The position numbers and the translations under genes are program-made. Positions 35,910 through 48,601 of a stretch of 64,000 bases of DNA are shown here, in pieces (position 1 is the stretch's first letter; every line of letters starts with the position of its first letter). Source of the stretch: Septoria linicola (Eukaryota; Ascomycota; Dothideomycetes; Mycosphaerellales; Mycosphaerellaceae); contig CP099429.1 in NCBI GenBank assembly GCA_024114885.1, forward strand, positions 62,001-126,000, given 5' to 3'. Below the pieces are notes generated by a model, which was not told where the DNA came from, did not search any database, and saw only the letters and a program-made list of their open reading frames with translations.

Positions 35910-36957
35910 AAAATCTACGAATACTTATACCTAGGTAGAAGGCCTAGTTCTATAACCTTCTCTATCGGTAGTAGTACTTCTTCTAGTTTAACTTAATCTA
36001 GAACTAGCTTTAGGTTCTCTTATAGAAAGGTATATTTCTTAAGGTCTATCCTCTTATAGATATACTCTCGTTTAGAGCTATCTAGTTCCTTAAGCTTATA
36101 CGATATACCTCTCTATAATACTTTAGATACTCTAAAAGGGCCTTTCTACCTAAACGTAAGCTTATAGAAGAAGCTAGTTTTTAGCTTAGAGTAGTATACT
36201 AATACGAGATCTCCTTCCTTTAGTATAGTAAGATCTATATAGCGATATTTATCGAAGTACGCCTTATTCTATTCTTAGAGACGCTATTAACGTAGGCGTC
36301 CTTCTTCTATAGTCGTTTCTATAGCTTCTAAGGCTTAAGCTCGAATCGTAAGAAGCTCTACTCTAGTCTTAACCTTACTCTAATCTATAATCTAGAAGGT
36401 ATAGTATTCTAGCTCGATTAGTAGTACTACGTTACGCTTAATTATTACCTCCGATAGTATTAGGCTAGTAGTAGAGACTATTATCGTTCTCTCTACCTAT
36501 AGAACCGCTAGAATATAGTTACGAATCGTATAAAGGCCGCTATTAGAGAGCTTTAAGTAAGCGTCTAATATTGTCTTATAGCTAACTTTAACGATAGCGT
36601 TAGACTAAGGGTAGTATAGCGAAATATTAATACGTTTAATACTATACGATAGTAGTAGCTTCTCTATATTACTAAGGTTAGTCTTATAGTTATCGAGAAT
36701 AACTTCTATAGCGGTACTCTACTAGTAAAAGATCTCTTCCTATATAAACCTTACTATCTATACTAAGGAGATACTCTTCGCTAGGTACTAGAATATATAT
36801 ACTTCTAGCTAGCGCGATAGAGATTCGCGTATAACTATTAGCGAATAGTTCTTCGAGATATATAAGCTATCGATATACTACCGCTAGCCGACTATAACTT
36901 AGAGTAGGATTTATAGTTCTCTAGGTACCTATCTCCTATACCGAAGACTATAAATAG
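35910..36957 (-). pseudogene. Gypsy-2 pol, integrase part
   Basis: This is the downstream part of pol, from the integrase core to its C-terminal tail, matching Gypsy-1 11280-12326. Copia-2 interrupts it at 36958, and the rest of pol continues at 43254. Confidence 0.78.
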
Positions 36958-37232
36958 TATTAAGAATATATCCTAGATAGTTAGTCTAGATATAGATATT
37001 TAAGTATAGTTCTAGATACCTAAGGCATCTACCTAAGGCTTAGTAAGAGGTATATCTTGCTTCTCTTTCTTCTCTTCTTAGATAACTAACTTAATTAACT
37101 TTATATTTAGTTCCTAGTATATTACTACTATACTATATATATAAGATAGTTTAAGATTAATTCTCTATTCTTCTTTACTACGCTATACTCTTCTTAATAT
37201 TATATAGTATCTAACGCTCTCTACTTTTAATA
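36958..37232 (+). repeat. Copia-2 5' LTR
   Basis: This 275-bp LTR is mosaic. Its first half resembles the Copia-3 and Copia-2 3' LTRs (CCTAAGGCATC, TCTCTTTCTTC). Its second half (AAGATAGTTTAAG, GTATCTAACGCTCTC) matches the old Copia LTR at 57420-57694. Confidence 0.92.
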
Positions 37233-37549
37233 GGTTATAAGCCTAGGTTAATATACTAAATAGGAGTAACCTATATTAGTATAGGTTACTTATATCTCTT
37301 ATAGTTTATAGAAAACATTCAAGGCCTAGAAGTTTCTCTAACTATATTACTAACGAAGCTAGTTTGTACCTAGTAGTATATAAGTTAGTAAAGATCTCTA
37401 TAAGATAGTAGTATGTTTCTACTTTATTAATACCTACCTAGTTCTCTACTATTACACCTAGTATTACTAGAGTTAGAAGAGGCTACTTGACCTTCCTACT
37501 ACCTAGTAATAGAAACTCTACTAAGAGAGAAAGATCTAAGTCTTAGTAA

Positions 37550-40500
37550 TTTCCTAAATACGAGGAATCCCTATCCCTTAGAGCTAGTCTCTCTACTATA
37601 AGAAATTACTCTTCTCTAGAATCCTTAGCTAGTCTAAAGTATTCTACTAATTATTTATTCTATTTACCTATTTCTATAATAGACTAAGAGGATAAGAAGA
37701 GCTAAAGGATTCTAATCCTAAACAGAACTAACTAGAAGAGATAGTTCAAGCTATAGATAGATAAGCTAGAAGGAAAGGACTAATTCTAGGTAATTAGCTA
37801 ACTAATTATTAAAGGGAACCTATATATAGTTTAGTAGGATACTAGTCTTTAGATATATATTACTTAGAATCAATACTTCTTAAAAGACAATATAATATAT
37901 AGGTTTAGTATTAGATATAGTATTAGTAAAGATAATAAGATAGAGCTAGAGACATAGTATATTACTATACTAGTAGCTAAGATATAGGTAATTCTCTAGA
38001 ATAAGTATAATAGAGTCCTAAAGTCCTATACTATAGGTCTAATTAAGTAGTTTATTATATTTAGGATATTACCTAATAAGACAATTAGGGAAGTATAGAG
38101 ATACCTTAGAGGCCTAGGTAAGAGGATTACTAAGATTAATCCTTAAGAAGCTTACTACTAGAGCTAAGAGAAAAGGCTGAAATATCTCCTATAATCCCTA
38201 CCTATATTATACTAAGTAGCTAAGAATACTATTATAACCTAACTATCCTTAGATATAGATACTATTCTCCTTCTACTTAAGTCCTAAGAGATAAGAGATA
38301 ATCTAGATAAGATAGATATAGGTTTAGCTATATTCTATTCTAGGTAGCTCTACTAAAGAAAGTCCCTACTAATATACTAGCTCTATAAGAAAGGGAAATA
38401 CTAGTTAAAGGATTATTCTAACCTCTCTACTACTAAGAAACTATTCTAGTAGAGAAATAGTACTAAGAACTAGAAAGACTCTTAGAGATTATTCCTTAGA
38501 GAGAGAGTTAGAAGATCCTCTTTACTAAGGAATACTAAATATATTAAGAAAGCTGTCTATAAGTTATTATTATATAATAAGCTAAAGAAGGTTATCTAGA
38601 AAATAGGCAAGTAGCTTTAAAGAATAGAAAAGTCTAAAAAGCTTCTAAAGAAAGGATTTTCAGCCTAGGAGTCTAGTTCTAGTTCTGATTCTAGAACTTA
38701 CTCTAGTCCTAGAAGTAATAATAATTCCCTATTAGAAGATAATAACTAAGATAAGTTAGCCTATTCTATAATTAAAGCTAAAGGCAAGTTATTACTCTAA
38801 GAATAGCTCTTAGATTCCTATACCTTATTCTATATAACTAACTAACTATCCTTCTTTAGATTAGTAAAGCTACTAAGGAAGAAAGTATAGATTAAGGTAG
38901 AAGGAGGATACCTCTATATAACCTACTCTAGACTAGTATAGATAAAGGGAATCTTAGGAGGAGAAGTTCTACTTAATAAAGTACTATTTATTCCTAATCT
39001 TAGAGTAAATCTTATATTATAGGATTAGTTTAGTAAGTAATTTAGAGTCTAGAAGCCTAATTTTACTCTTACCTTCCTAGATAGCTAAATAGTTATAAAG
39101 ACTAAGCTAGTTAGAGGTGTTCTATTTATTAGTAAGATATTACCTCTCTTATAGGAAAAGTTATATTACTTACTATATAATCCTATAGAGGTTAATAATG
39201 CCTATACTACCTTATTAGAGAAGGATCTAAAATAGTAGGAGCTATAGTATAGAAGATTTATATACTTTAGAAGAGGGTTACTCTTAAACCTTTATAAAGT
39301 TACTAACCTAAAGGAAAGAATTCTAATTCCTAACTAGAAAGAGTATAAGTATAGGATCTATATAATAGGTAAGATAAAGAAACACCTAGGTAAGTCTATT
39401 AAGAGAAGACCTAAAAGATTAGCCCTTATATTAGTAGATATCTATAGACTATTACTATTATTAGTAAAAGGTTTTATATAGTAGCTTAAGATTATTAATA
39501 ACTTCTTAAGAAAGAAATAGGTATTTCTACTTAAGGCTAGATTAGATATACTAACTACTCTTTAGAACTAGAGGATTAAGGTAGAAAGATAGTTAGTAGT
39601 ACTCCTTAAGTCTATAAGAGCTAATAATACTAGAGAGATTACTACTTTAATTAAATAGTAGAAGAAGGACTTTAGAATTACCCTTAAGCTAACTAAGGCC
39701 TATAATTTACTCTAGAATAGAGTAGTTAAGAGGTCTATCTAAATATTAGAGGCCTCTATTAGAGCAATACTTAAAGAAAGTAAGATACCTATTAAGTTTT
39801 AGCTAGAAGCTCTTAAAGTATAGGTATATATAAGGAACAAGCTCCTAAATAGACCTAATATTAAGAGATTTAAGCTCTTACCTAATAAAGCTTTTAATAG
39901 GATTAAACTAATAGTCTCCTACCTTAAAGTATAAGGATATAGAGCTATAGTATATATAGATATAAGAGTATAGCCTTAGTAGGTAAAGAGTAACAAACTA
40001 ATAAATAGAGAAAAGGATACTATATTTATTAGATACTATAATAATATAGTAAAGGTATAGAAGTTCTAGAAGCTAGATATAAAGGCTATTAAGTAGTATA
40101 CTAATATAATCTTCTTTAAAGATAAGCTAGGTAGAGAATTAGACTTAAATATTAAAATTAAGAATCTCTCTAGTTTAGCTCTAGAAAGAAGATCTATTAG
40201 AAGGCTAAGAACTATTAGCTAGCCTACTCTATAAGCTAGTAGAAGTACCTTAAGTACTCCTAGTCTAAACTAGTAGAAGCCTCCTCTCCTCTAGCTATTA
40301 GTATAGGTTTAGGAAGGAAAGAAACTCTTTATATAACTTCTACCTCTACTAGAAGATATAGGAGAGTATAGAAAATTTCTAAACTAAGAAAAAGTTAAGA
40401 AAGAATCTAAGAATTCTACCTAAGAAACTATAGAGATAGATTAGGAGTAGATAGCTCTAAAGCAAACTCTTAGAAAGAGGAAAGTATCCTAAGAACTTAA

Positions 40501-42330
40501 TAGATTTAACTAGAAGCTAAAGCTAATTAGGCTTAAGCTAGATTAGAATAGTTAGCTAGATAAAAAAATGCTCCTAGAGTATTAGGCTTTCTTCTTAACT
40601 ATAAACTCTATTAACCTAAGTATCCTATAGGACCTAGAATTCTTAGAGGAAGTTAAAGAGATTATATTCTTAGCTACTAAAGAAGTAGGAATATATAAAT
40701 AGGAGGTTCTAATCCTAAGGAACTATAAGAAAGTAGTAAGTAATTCTAAGTAGGGTTATCTCTAGTAAGAAGCTATTTAGAAGGAGCTAGATATACTTAT
40801 AAGTAATAATACCTAGACTATAGTAGTCCTACTAAAAGAGGCTAACTTAGTTACCTTAAGATAGGTCTTTAATATTAAGAAAAAGCTTAGTAGAGCTATT
40901 AAAAAGTTCAAAGTAAGACTAGTTATAAGAGAGTTCTCCTAAAAGTATAGAGTAGACTATATAGAAACTTTTACTTTTATAGTTAGGTAGGATACTCTAA
41001 AAGGATTTATAGCTATAGTCTATAAGAAGGACCTAGTTCTATACTAAGTAGATATAAATAATATATTTATAGAGAGTACCCTATATAAGGATATCTATAT
41101 AATCCTACTACTAGGTATTAACCTACTAACTAGTATAGTCTTATAAGTTCTAAAGAGTCTCTATAGGCTAAAGTAAGCTATAAGAGACTAGAATTAGCTA
41201 TATATATTAAAGCTAAAAGGAATAGGATTTAGATAATTAGAAGTAGACCTATATCTTCTAATCTATAAGAAAAGGAAAGACCTAATAATCCTAATCTATA
41301 TTAATAATATACCTATTACTATAGAGAGACTAGAAGATGTCCTCTAGTTTAAAGACTAACTTAGTAAGGTCTTTAAGATTAAAGATCTTAGAGAGCTAGA
41401 CAAGATTCTTAGAATAAGACTAATAAGAAATAGATAGTAAGGCTAGCTAAAACTTAACTAGAAACATTATATCTAAGAGAACCTAGCTAAGATAGGAATA
41501 GGCTAAGAAACTATATTACTAACTCTTTTACTAATAGACAGCTATAAAAGTCTAAAGCCTACTAGACTAAATAATAAAAGGTATAACAAATAGGAGTACT
41601 AATCTATTATTAGAATATAGATATAGCTTATAACTATTATAAGACTAGATATTTCATTTGCTCTTAGAAGATTAAGCTCCTATATTAGTAATCTAATAGT
41701 AGGACATATAAAGGCTCTAAAGAAGCTAACTCGATACCTAAGATCAAACCTAGACCTTAGTCTAAGATACTTAAGGAATAGTTAAGGCTATCTTACTAGA
41801 TATATAGACTCTGACTATATAATAGATAAGACTAATAGAGTCTCAATCCTTAGATATGTCTTCTTCCTTTATAGTATACTAATCTCCTAGATAAGTAAGA
41901 AGTAGAAATCTATAGCTATATCTATAATAGAAGCTAAATATATAGCTATAGGAGTATATATAAAATAGTTATAGTTCCTTAGTACTCTTTTAAGAGAGCT
42001 TAGATACCTAGAGTTAGTAGGAGAATGTTCTTACTAACTAAGGATCCTTAGTAACTAGGAAACTATTACTAGAATCAGGCTAATTTAGCTAAAAGGTAAT
42101 AACTAAACTACCCTTACTCTAGTTAAGGACTTATATGTTTATAATAAGTCTAAACATATTAATATCTTATATAATACTATAAGAAAGCTCTAGTAGAATA
42201 GACTTATCTCTATAGAATATATAAATATAAAAGAGATAGTAGTAGATAGTCTTATTAAGCTAAAGAATAGACTATAGTTTTAGGAGTTTATAAGGTAGCT
42301 CTACCTTATATAAGAGATATATAAAAGATA
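37550..42330 (+). pseudogene. Copia-2 gag-pol polyprotein, RIP-destroyed
   Basis: In order, a gag region is followed by a zinc knuckle remnant near 38378-38435 reading LYKKGKY.LKDYSNL, where the cysteines and histidine have become Tyr. Integrase comes next near 39400-40250 (LALILVDIYR, later ANNTREITTLI and a Copia-like FLEA-type LEALKV.VYIRNKL segment). RT follows with YINNI at 41297-41311 in place of Tyr-Val-Asp-Asp. RNase H follows with DSDYIIDKTNRVSILRYVFF and SIIEAKYIAIG near 41810-41950, ending in KHINILYNTIRKL near 42150. Integrase before RT defines Copia (Pseudoviridae). Catalytic Asp-to-Asn changes are G-to-A. Limits are approximate. Confidence 0.85.
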
Positions 42331-42976
42331 ACTCTAAGCCTTAGAGTTAAACTAAGAGGAGTCTAAAAGAAAGATTTTAGTTACTTAACTCCTCCTTAGT
42401 TAGACTTTATAAAGTCCTAGATACTCTTACTAATATTAGACCTATTACTAACTATAATATTACTATATAGTACCTAGCTAAACTAGATACTCTCTAAGGC
42501 TAAGTACTAGTTAATATTAAAGACCTCCTCTATAGTAGCTATTATCTCCTCTACTAGTATATAGTTACTCTACTCTCTAGCTTAATATAAGATCTCTATA
42601 GCTAAGAATAGTATACCCTAAAGGCTATTAGAGAACTAAGAAGCTATATAGAATATAACTAAGTAAGGGACTAGGCTATAAGGAATCTAGGGAGCTATTA
42701 GAATTAGCTATAAGAAAGGATAGGGGTAACTTACTAGATAGTTTATGTCCTAAACAATCTACTTCTATATAAGAGAGGAGGAAGATCTTATAGAAGGTAT
42801 TTCTTTTACCTTTTTTATAGGAGATAGTAGTATAGAAAGTTTATTAGATTAATAGTTAATACTATCTAGTTATTAGTCTGAAAAGTAAGTACTTAATAAC
42901 TAATCAAGATTAGAGCTAGTACTTAAGTATTATAGATAATCTATAGAAAGATCTAACTATATAGTATAAGTAGGAG

Positions 42977-43253
42977 TATTAAGAATGTATTCTAGATAGT
43001 TAGTCTAGATATAGACATTTAAGCATAGTTCTAGATACCTAAGGCATCTACCTAAGGCTTAGTAAGAGGTATATCTTACTTCTCTTTCTTCTCTTCTTAG
43101 ATAATGAACTTAATTAACTTTATATTTAGTTCCTAGTATATTACTACTATACTATATATATAAGTTAGTTTAAGATTGATCCTCTATTCTTCTTTACTAT
43201 ACTATACCCTCCTTAACATTATATAGTATATAACACGCCTTCTACTTTTAATA
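42977..43253 (+). repeat. Copia-2 3' LTR
   Basis: This 277-bp LTR starts TATTAAGAATGTATTC after a short purine-rich AAGTAGGAG (likely polypurine tract) and ends CTTTTAATA. It keeps ATATAACACGCC near its end, as in Copia-3, unlike its own 5' LTR. Confidence 0.92.
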
Positions 43254-46200
43254 AATAGTATATTATCGAATAGTAAGCGAAATCTAAGCCTAAACTCTAT
43301 CCTACTACTATCGTTTCTAGATAAGATTATACGTCTATTTAGCGCTACGATGACCGTTCTTATAATAGTATACCTTAATAATACGAGCTCGCGCTTCGGG
43401 TTTATTAATAACTCGCTATAGGGGTCTAGCTACTCGCTCTTAGCGCTAGAGCTAGTTATTCTTAATATAAAATAGCCGATACTTCTTCCTTAACTGCTTA
43501 TACTCGTTATTAGAAACTCTCTTAGGTCTTTATATCCGTATAAGTATAAAAGCGATATTTATTAACTCCTAAGAGTAGATCCTATTAATTATAGGTAGCT
43601 CGCTCTAAATTACTTATATAGAGAAAGCGTTAACGTAAAAGGTATCGAAGAATTACTCATTAATTATTAGATCTACGTCTTCTTCCTATTCTATAGCCTC
43701 TATATCTTTAGGCGTAATAGGCTTCCTTAATAACGAATCCGGAGCTATATACTTCTTACTAGGAATATATATAACGTTAAAGTCGAAGAGGTAGATCTAT
43801 ACTAGCTAGCGCGTTATTACTATATTCGGTAAATTAGAGGTAGCTTTATTAAACTAGTAAACAAGGGTATTTATATTAATCTCTAGTTAGAAATATACTC
43901 TAAATAGCTATAGTTTCAGCTTCTTTAATACCTTTAGTATACTAAGGTATTCGCGCTTTCTAGTATCGTACTTAACCTCTACTAGGTTAAATAGGCTAGA
44001 CTTATATCGAACTAGATAGTAGAGAAGTAGCTCGTCTCGATTATATTAGGAAAGCGTATATTCCTAGCCTTTACTACTCGAATCTATACCTACGATAATA
44101 AGTCCTACTCCTTTTCTAAAGTTAAGAGTAACTAGGGCTAGGGCTGAAACTAGTACCTTTAAGACAACGTCTTTAGCTAGTTAGTATTCGGTAGTCTATT
44201 AAAACTCGGTATCCTTCTATAAGAGTTTAAATAGTAGAGTAAGGATAATCGTAAAACCTTTAACCTAGACGCGGTAGTACGTAACTACGCTAAGGAAGAT
44301 TCGAACCTTCTTCTAATTCTCTAGCGTCGGCTATTTCTTAATTTTTACTACTCTCGCGAAGTCTAGATAGCGACTATTAATACTAGTAAGGTAACTGACG
44401 ATTACTAGTTATTCGTAATAGAGCTATAGCTTATTAAAAGCTACTATTATATTAGCTCGTTCTATATTATAGAGAACGTCGTCTATAGCTATAATATGTT
44501 TAATAACGTAATAGCGGAGGCTAGGTTTAACCTCTTTACTATCGTACTTCGTCTTAAGCTCTTTAATACTAATATTATTAAGGAACGGCTATATCTTATA
44601 CGAGACGTGCTCTATAAGCACTTGATTAATAATACGAACGAACTAGGTAATAGAATTCGTAGCTCCTTATAGTAACGTTATCTACTATAATAAGCCTAGT
44701 AGTAAATCGAAGCCTATAAGGTCTCTATATAATTTATCAAGTAGGATTTAGTTATATCTAGAGAAGATATTAACTAACGAGGCTAGCGTATAACTAGTAA
44801 AGTCCTTAGAGAAACCCTTAGCGTCGAGTAGTAAGTTCGAATCTCTTATAGTAACTTAATTAAACTTCTAAGCTACGTTAATTAACCAATACTTCTTTAG
44901 CTTACCTATCTCTATCTTCTTACTAATAAGGAAGTATAGGTTTCGATAGGCACTATAGTATAGCTTAAGAGTTCTAGCTTAGATTCGTTGTCTTAGTATG
45001 TCTTCTACGATATACTATAGAGATAGGTTTAGCTTGAAGCCTAGATACTACTATAGCTCGTAAGGAACCGTCTAGATCTTCTATAGTAGAGCAATATTAG
45101 GATTAATTCGGCCTAAATACGTAAAGTCCTATATAAAGGCAGCTTCTCGATTCCTTAGTATATAGTATAACAAATCTAGCTTCTTTAGTAGTAGTTCTAT
45201 ACTAGGTTTGAACTTTGTAAGCTGTTTAGGCGTAAGCTATAATCTAGGCTCGATCGTTAAGAACCTCTTAGTTAAGTACTTACTATCGTAAGGTCTAGTA
45301 CTAGGTAGTATAGCCGCTTCCTTCTTAATATAAGTCCGTCGCTAGTTCTTTAGTCCGCTAGGGTTTAAGCCGTTAGTTATAGTAATATCTATATTTACTA
45401 GTTTAATCTTATTAGTAACTCGCTTATAAAGAGTATAGGCGCTAATATAGTTATCTAGCTTCCGCTACCCTATAGCTTCTTTATTACGAGCTCTCTCTGC
45501 TACTATATTAATAGTAGCTAAGATAACGTATGTCTCTTTACTAAGCTCGTCGTCTACTTTATCGGAGATAACCTCGTTATAGGGTCTAGGTTCTTAGATA
45601 GCTAGCTCTACCTCTCTAAGCTTCGTACGAGTAATTATTAAGTATTCGCCTCTATAATTTAAACCCTAGCTCGATTAAGATACTAGTATAGTATCTTTAA
45701 ACCTATACCTAATACTCTAGTATAAGTCTCGCTCGCTAGCGTAAGCTAGCTTAGCTTCGCTAGTAGCTAGTAAAAGCTTCTTAAGTCGATTATTTTAGCT
45801 AAATTTAGCGATATTACCTTTAACGGCTACTACTACGAGATAGTTATACTATATTTAAGTCTAGCTATAATTAACCCGTCTTAATAGTTCGAGCTACTAT
45901 CGTAGAGAGATACTTTGTCTAATTAAGTCCGCTATAAAATAGTCTCTAAAGTAAATTACCTTTATATACGATAACTACTACGTAAGGTAGTTAAAGACTT
46001 GATTCTCTAGGAGTTTAGAGCTATTAGTAACCGTAAACGAATACTAGTACTAATCGCTTATCTATTTATACTACTAGTATAGTTTAAAGTATAGTATAGG
46101 AGGTATAACGTAATTATCGTTTAAAAAGGCAACTATAGAACGTTCCGCTAGCTAACCTCTCTAAGTAGAGTTTTTACCTCTAACTACTAAACCTTATATA

Positions 46201-47381
46201 GAAAGGGTAGTAGAAGCTTAAAAAGCTTATAATCCCTTCCTCTACTCCTTACTATTATAAGATCTAGAGTCCTCGATAGTATACTCTATATCCTTTAGCT
46301 AGTAATTACTAAAAGTTAGAGTTTAGACACTAACTTCTATCGAATCTTAACGCGATATACGTGTTAGAGCCTCTACTATACTCGTGCCGTCGACTAGAGC
46401 TAGTTCCTCGGTACTCTAGCTTTTCCTAGAACCTATTCTATAGTTCGTATATTACTATAGCTATTAAAGCCTATAAATATAATAATATAGCTGTCTAGAG
46501 TACTAATTAAGCCCTCCTACGAGCTATTATCGTAGTTCTTAGAAGCTAGGCGTACCTATCGCGCCTACGGTCGGCTAAGTAAGATCGGGCCGTTCGTAGG
46601 TAAGACTAGAAACGGTATAGTAACTCTTACGCTAAAGGTATCGATTAATACCTCTAGGTAGTACCTAACGAAAGTAACCTTGCCTTCGACTCCTCTTATA
46701 GTAATATTACTAAGAGAGGTTATACTAACTTGAAGCTTTCGAACGTATTCGATTAGTATAATTATTAACTTAGCTCTCTTATTAATTAAAGACTCGTAAG
46801 CTATTATTCGAGGACTATACTTTATAGGTACGTAGATACTTAGAATAATCTAATAGATATTATTAAATAATAGAATAATATTATCTATCCGCTTATAAAG
46901 CTTAGAAGCAGGCCTAGGTTTTACTATATTAATCGCTATAGTAGTAGCCTAGAAGGCCTTAATATTAGTCGCTAAAACAGCTTTTATTAGCTCCTCCTCT
47001 ACCTACTTACTAAAGGCTTTAGATAGTAAGGAATATACGCTAATCTTAGCTCTACTACCTCTATTCGTACGCTTCTTTATATAGAGCTTGTTAAGCTTCT
47101 TATATAGATCTATATCGTTTAGAATACGACTCTATAAGGAATACGACGCTCGCTCGCTATAGAGAATAATCTCTACTAAGCTTAATTAGATCTTAGATTC
47201 GAGTATTTTGTCTATCTAGAAGACGTTAGCGTTATTATTAGCGTATATAGCTCGAAGGTAGTTATCTATACGCTTAGTCTTTAGAGGCTCCTTAGCCTTC
47301 TTACGCTTCTAAGTATATATAGGAGCAACTAGAACTAGTAGACTATTTAGGTAGTCGTATATCTACTTATCCTCGATCTTA
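43254..47381 (-). pseudogene. Gypsy-2 pol, RNase H, RT and protease part
   Basis: This continues pol to the right of Copia-2, offset about 30,932 from Gypsy-1. The RT box at about 44566-44605 again reads with Asn-Asn. The protease C-terminal motif at about 46570-46610 reads LPTNGPILLSRP, with Pro and Thr kept that Gypsy-1 has lost. Not functional. Confidence 0.8.
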
Positions 47382-47677
47382 TTATTATTACGTCTCTAAG
47401 TTTAAGAATCCTCTAACTCCTCTATATCTATAAGGTAAGGAGCTAGCTAGTTTTTATCTTTAACCTCTTTAATATAAGAGTAACGATAAGCGCAGGTTCT
47501 TATAACTATAGCCTAGGTCGTAATCCGCTTCTATACTCCTATTAGCTATTCTCTAACTAGACGAGAAGGATTTAGGTTCTACTTTATCTTTACGCTATCT
47601 CTAGCTACGTAGGTACCGATTAGGTCGTCTTAATCCTTCTACGTAATAGACGCGACTTAACTAATATTAATAGGACC
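47382..47677 (-). pseudogene. Gypsy-2 gag, C-terminal part, cut by Copia-3
   Basis: It matches Gypsy-1 around 16450-16745 and ends in GGACC (47673-47677), the Copia-3 target duplication. The upstream part of gag continues at 53975. Confidence 0.7.
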
Positions 47678-47954
47678 TATTAAAAGTAGAGAGCGTGTTA
47701 TATACTATATAATGTCAAGGAGGGTATAGCGTAGTAAAGAAGAATAGGGGATTAATCTTGAACTGACTTATATATATAGTATAGTAGTAATATGCTAGGA
47801 ACTAAATACAAAGTTAATTAAGTTAGTTATCTAAGAAGAGAAGAAAGAGAAGCAAGATATACCTCTTACTAAGCCTTAGGTAGATGCCTTAGGTATCTAG
47901 AACTATACTTAAATGTCTATATCTAGACTAACTATCTAGGATACATTCTTAATA
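47678..47954 (-). repeat. Copia-3 3' LTR
   Basis: This 277-bp LTR lies at the left end because the element is on the minus strand. It contains residual CA/TG such as GCGTGTTA and AATGTCAAGG, showing light RIP. Confidence 0.92.
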
Positions 47955-48601
47955 CTCCTACTTATACTATATAGTTAGATCTTTCTATAGATTATCTATA
48001 ACACTCAAGTACTAGCTCTAATCTTAATTAGTTATTAAGTACTTACTTTTTAGACTAATAACTAGATAGTACTAACTATTAATCTAATAAACTTTCTATA
48101 CTACTATCTCTTATAAAAAGGTAAAAGAAATACCTTCTATAAGATCTTCCTCCTCTCTTATATAGGAGTAGATTGTTTAGGATATAGACTATCTAGTAAG
48201 TTACTCCTATCCTTTCTTATAGCTAATTCTAATAGCTCTCTAGATTCCTTATAGCCTAGTCTCCTACTTAGTTACATTCTATATAGCTTCTTAGTTCCCT
48301 AATAGCCTTTAAAGTATACTATTCTTAGCTATAGGGATCTTATATTAAGCTAGAGAGTAGAGTAACTATATACTAGTAGAGGAGATAATAGCTACTATAG
48401 AGGAGGTCTTCAATATTAACTAGTACTTAGCCTTAGAAAGTATCTAGTTTAGCTAGGTGCTATATAGTAATATTATAGTTAGTAATAGGTCTAATATTAG
48501 TAAGAGCATTTAGGACTTTATAAAGTCTAACTAAGAAGAAGTCAAGTAACTAAAATCTTTCTTTTAGACTCCTCTTAGTTCAACTCTAAGGCTTAGAGTT
48601 A

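Larger units (their letters stand above)
36958..43253 (+). mobile_element. Copia-2, complete LTR retrotransposon, 6,296 bp
   Basis: It is inserted in Gypsy-2 pol with a perfect 5-bp duplication AATAG (36953-36957, 43254-43258); Gypsy-1 has a single AATAG at the same place. LTRs are 36958-37232 and 42977-43253, with ends TATTAAG...TTTTAATA, i.e. TGTTA...TAACA after RIP. Integrase precedes reverse transcriptase, the Copia order. It retains more CA and TG than its host, so it is less RIP-mutated and younger. Confidence 0.94.
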
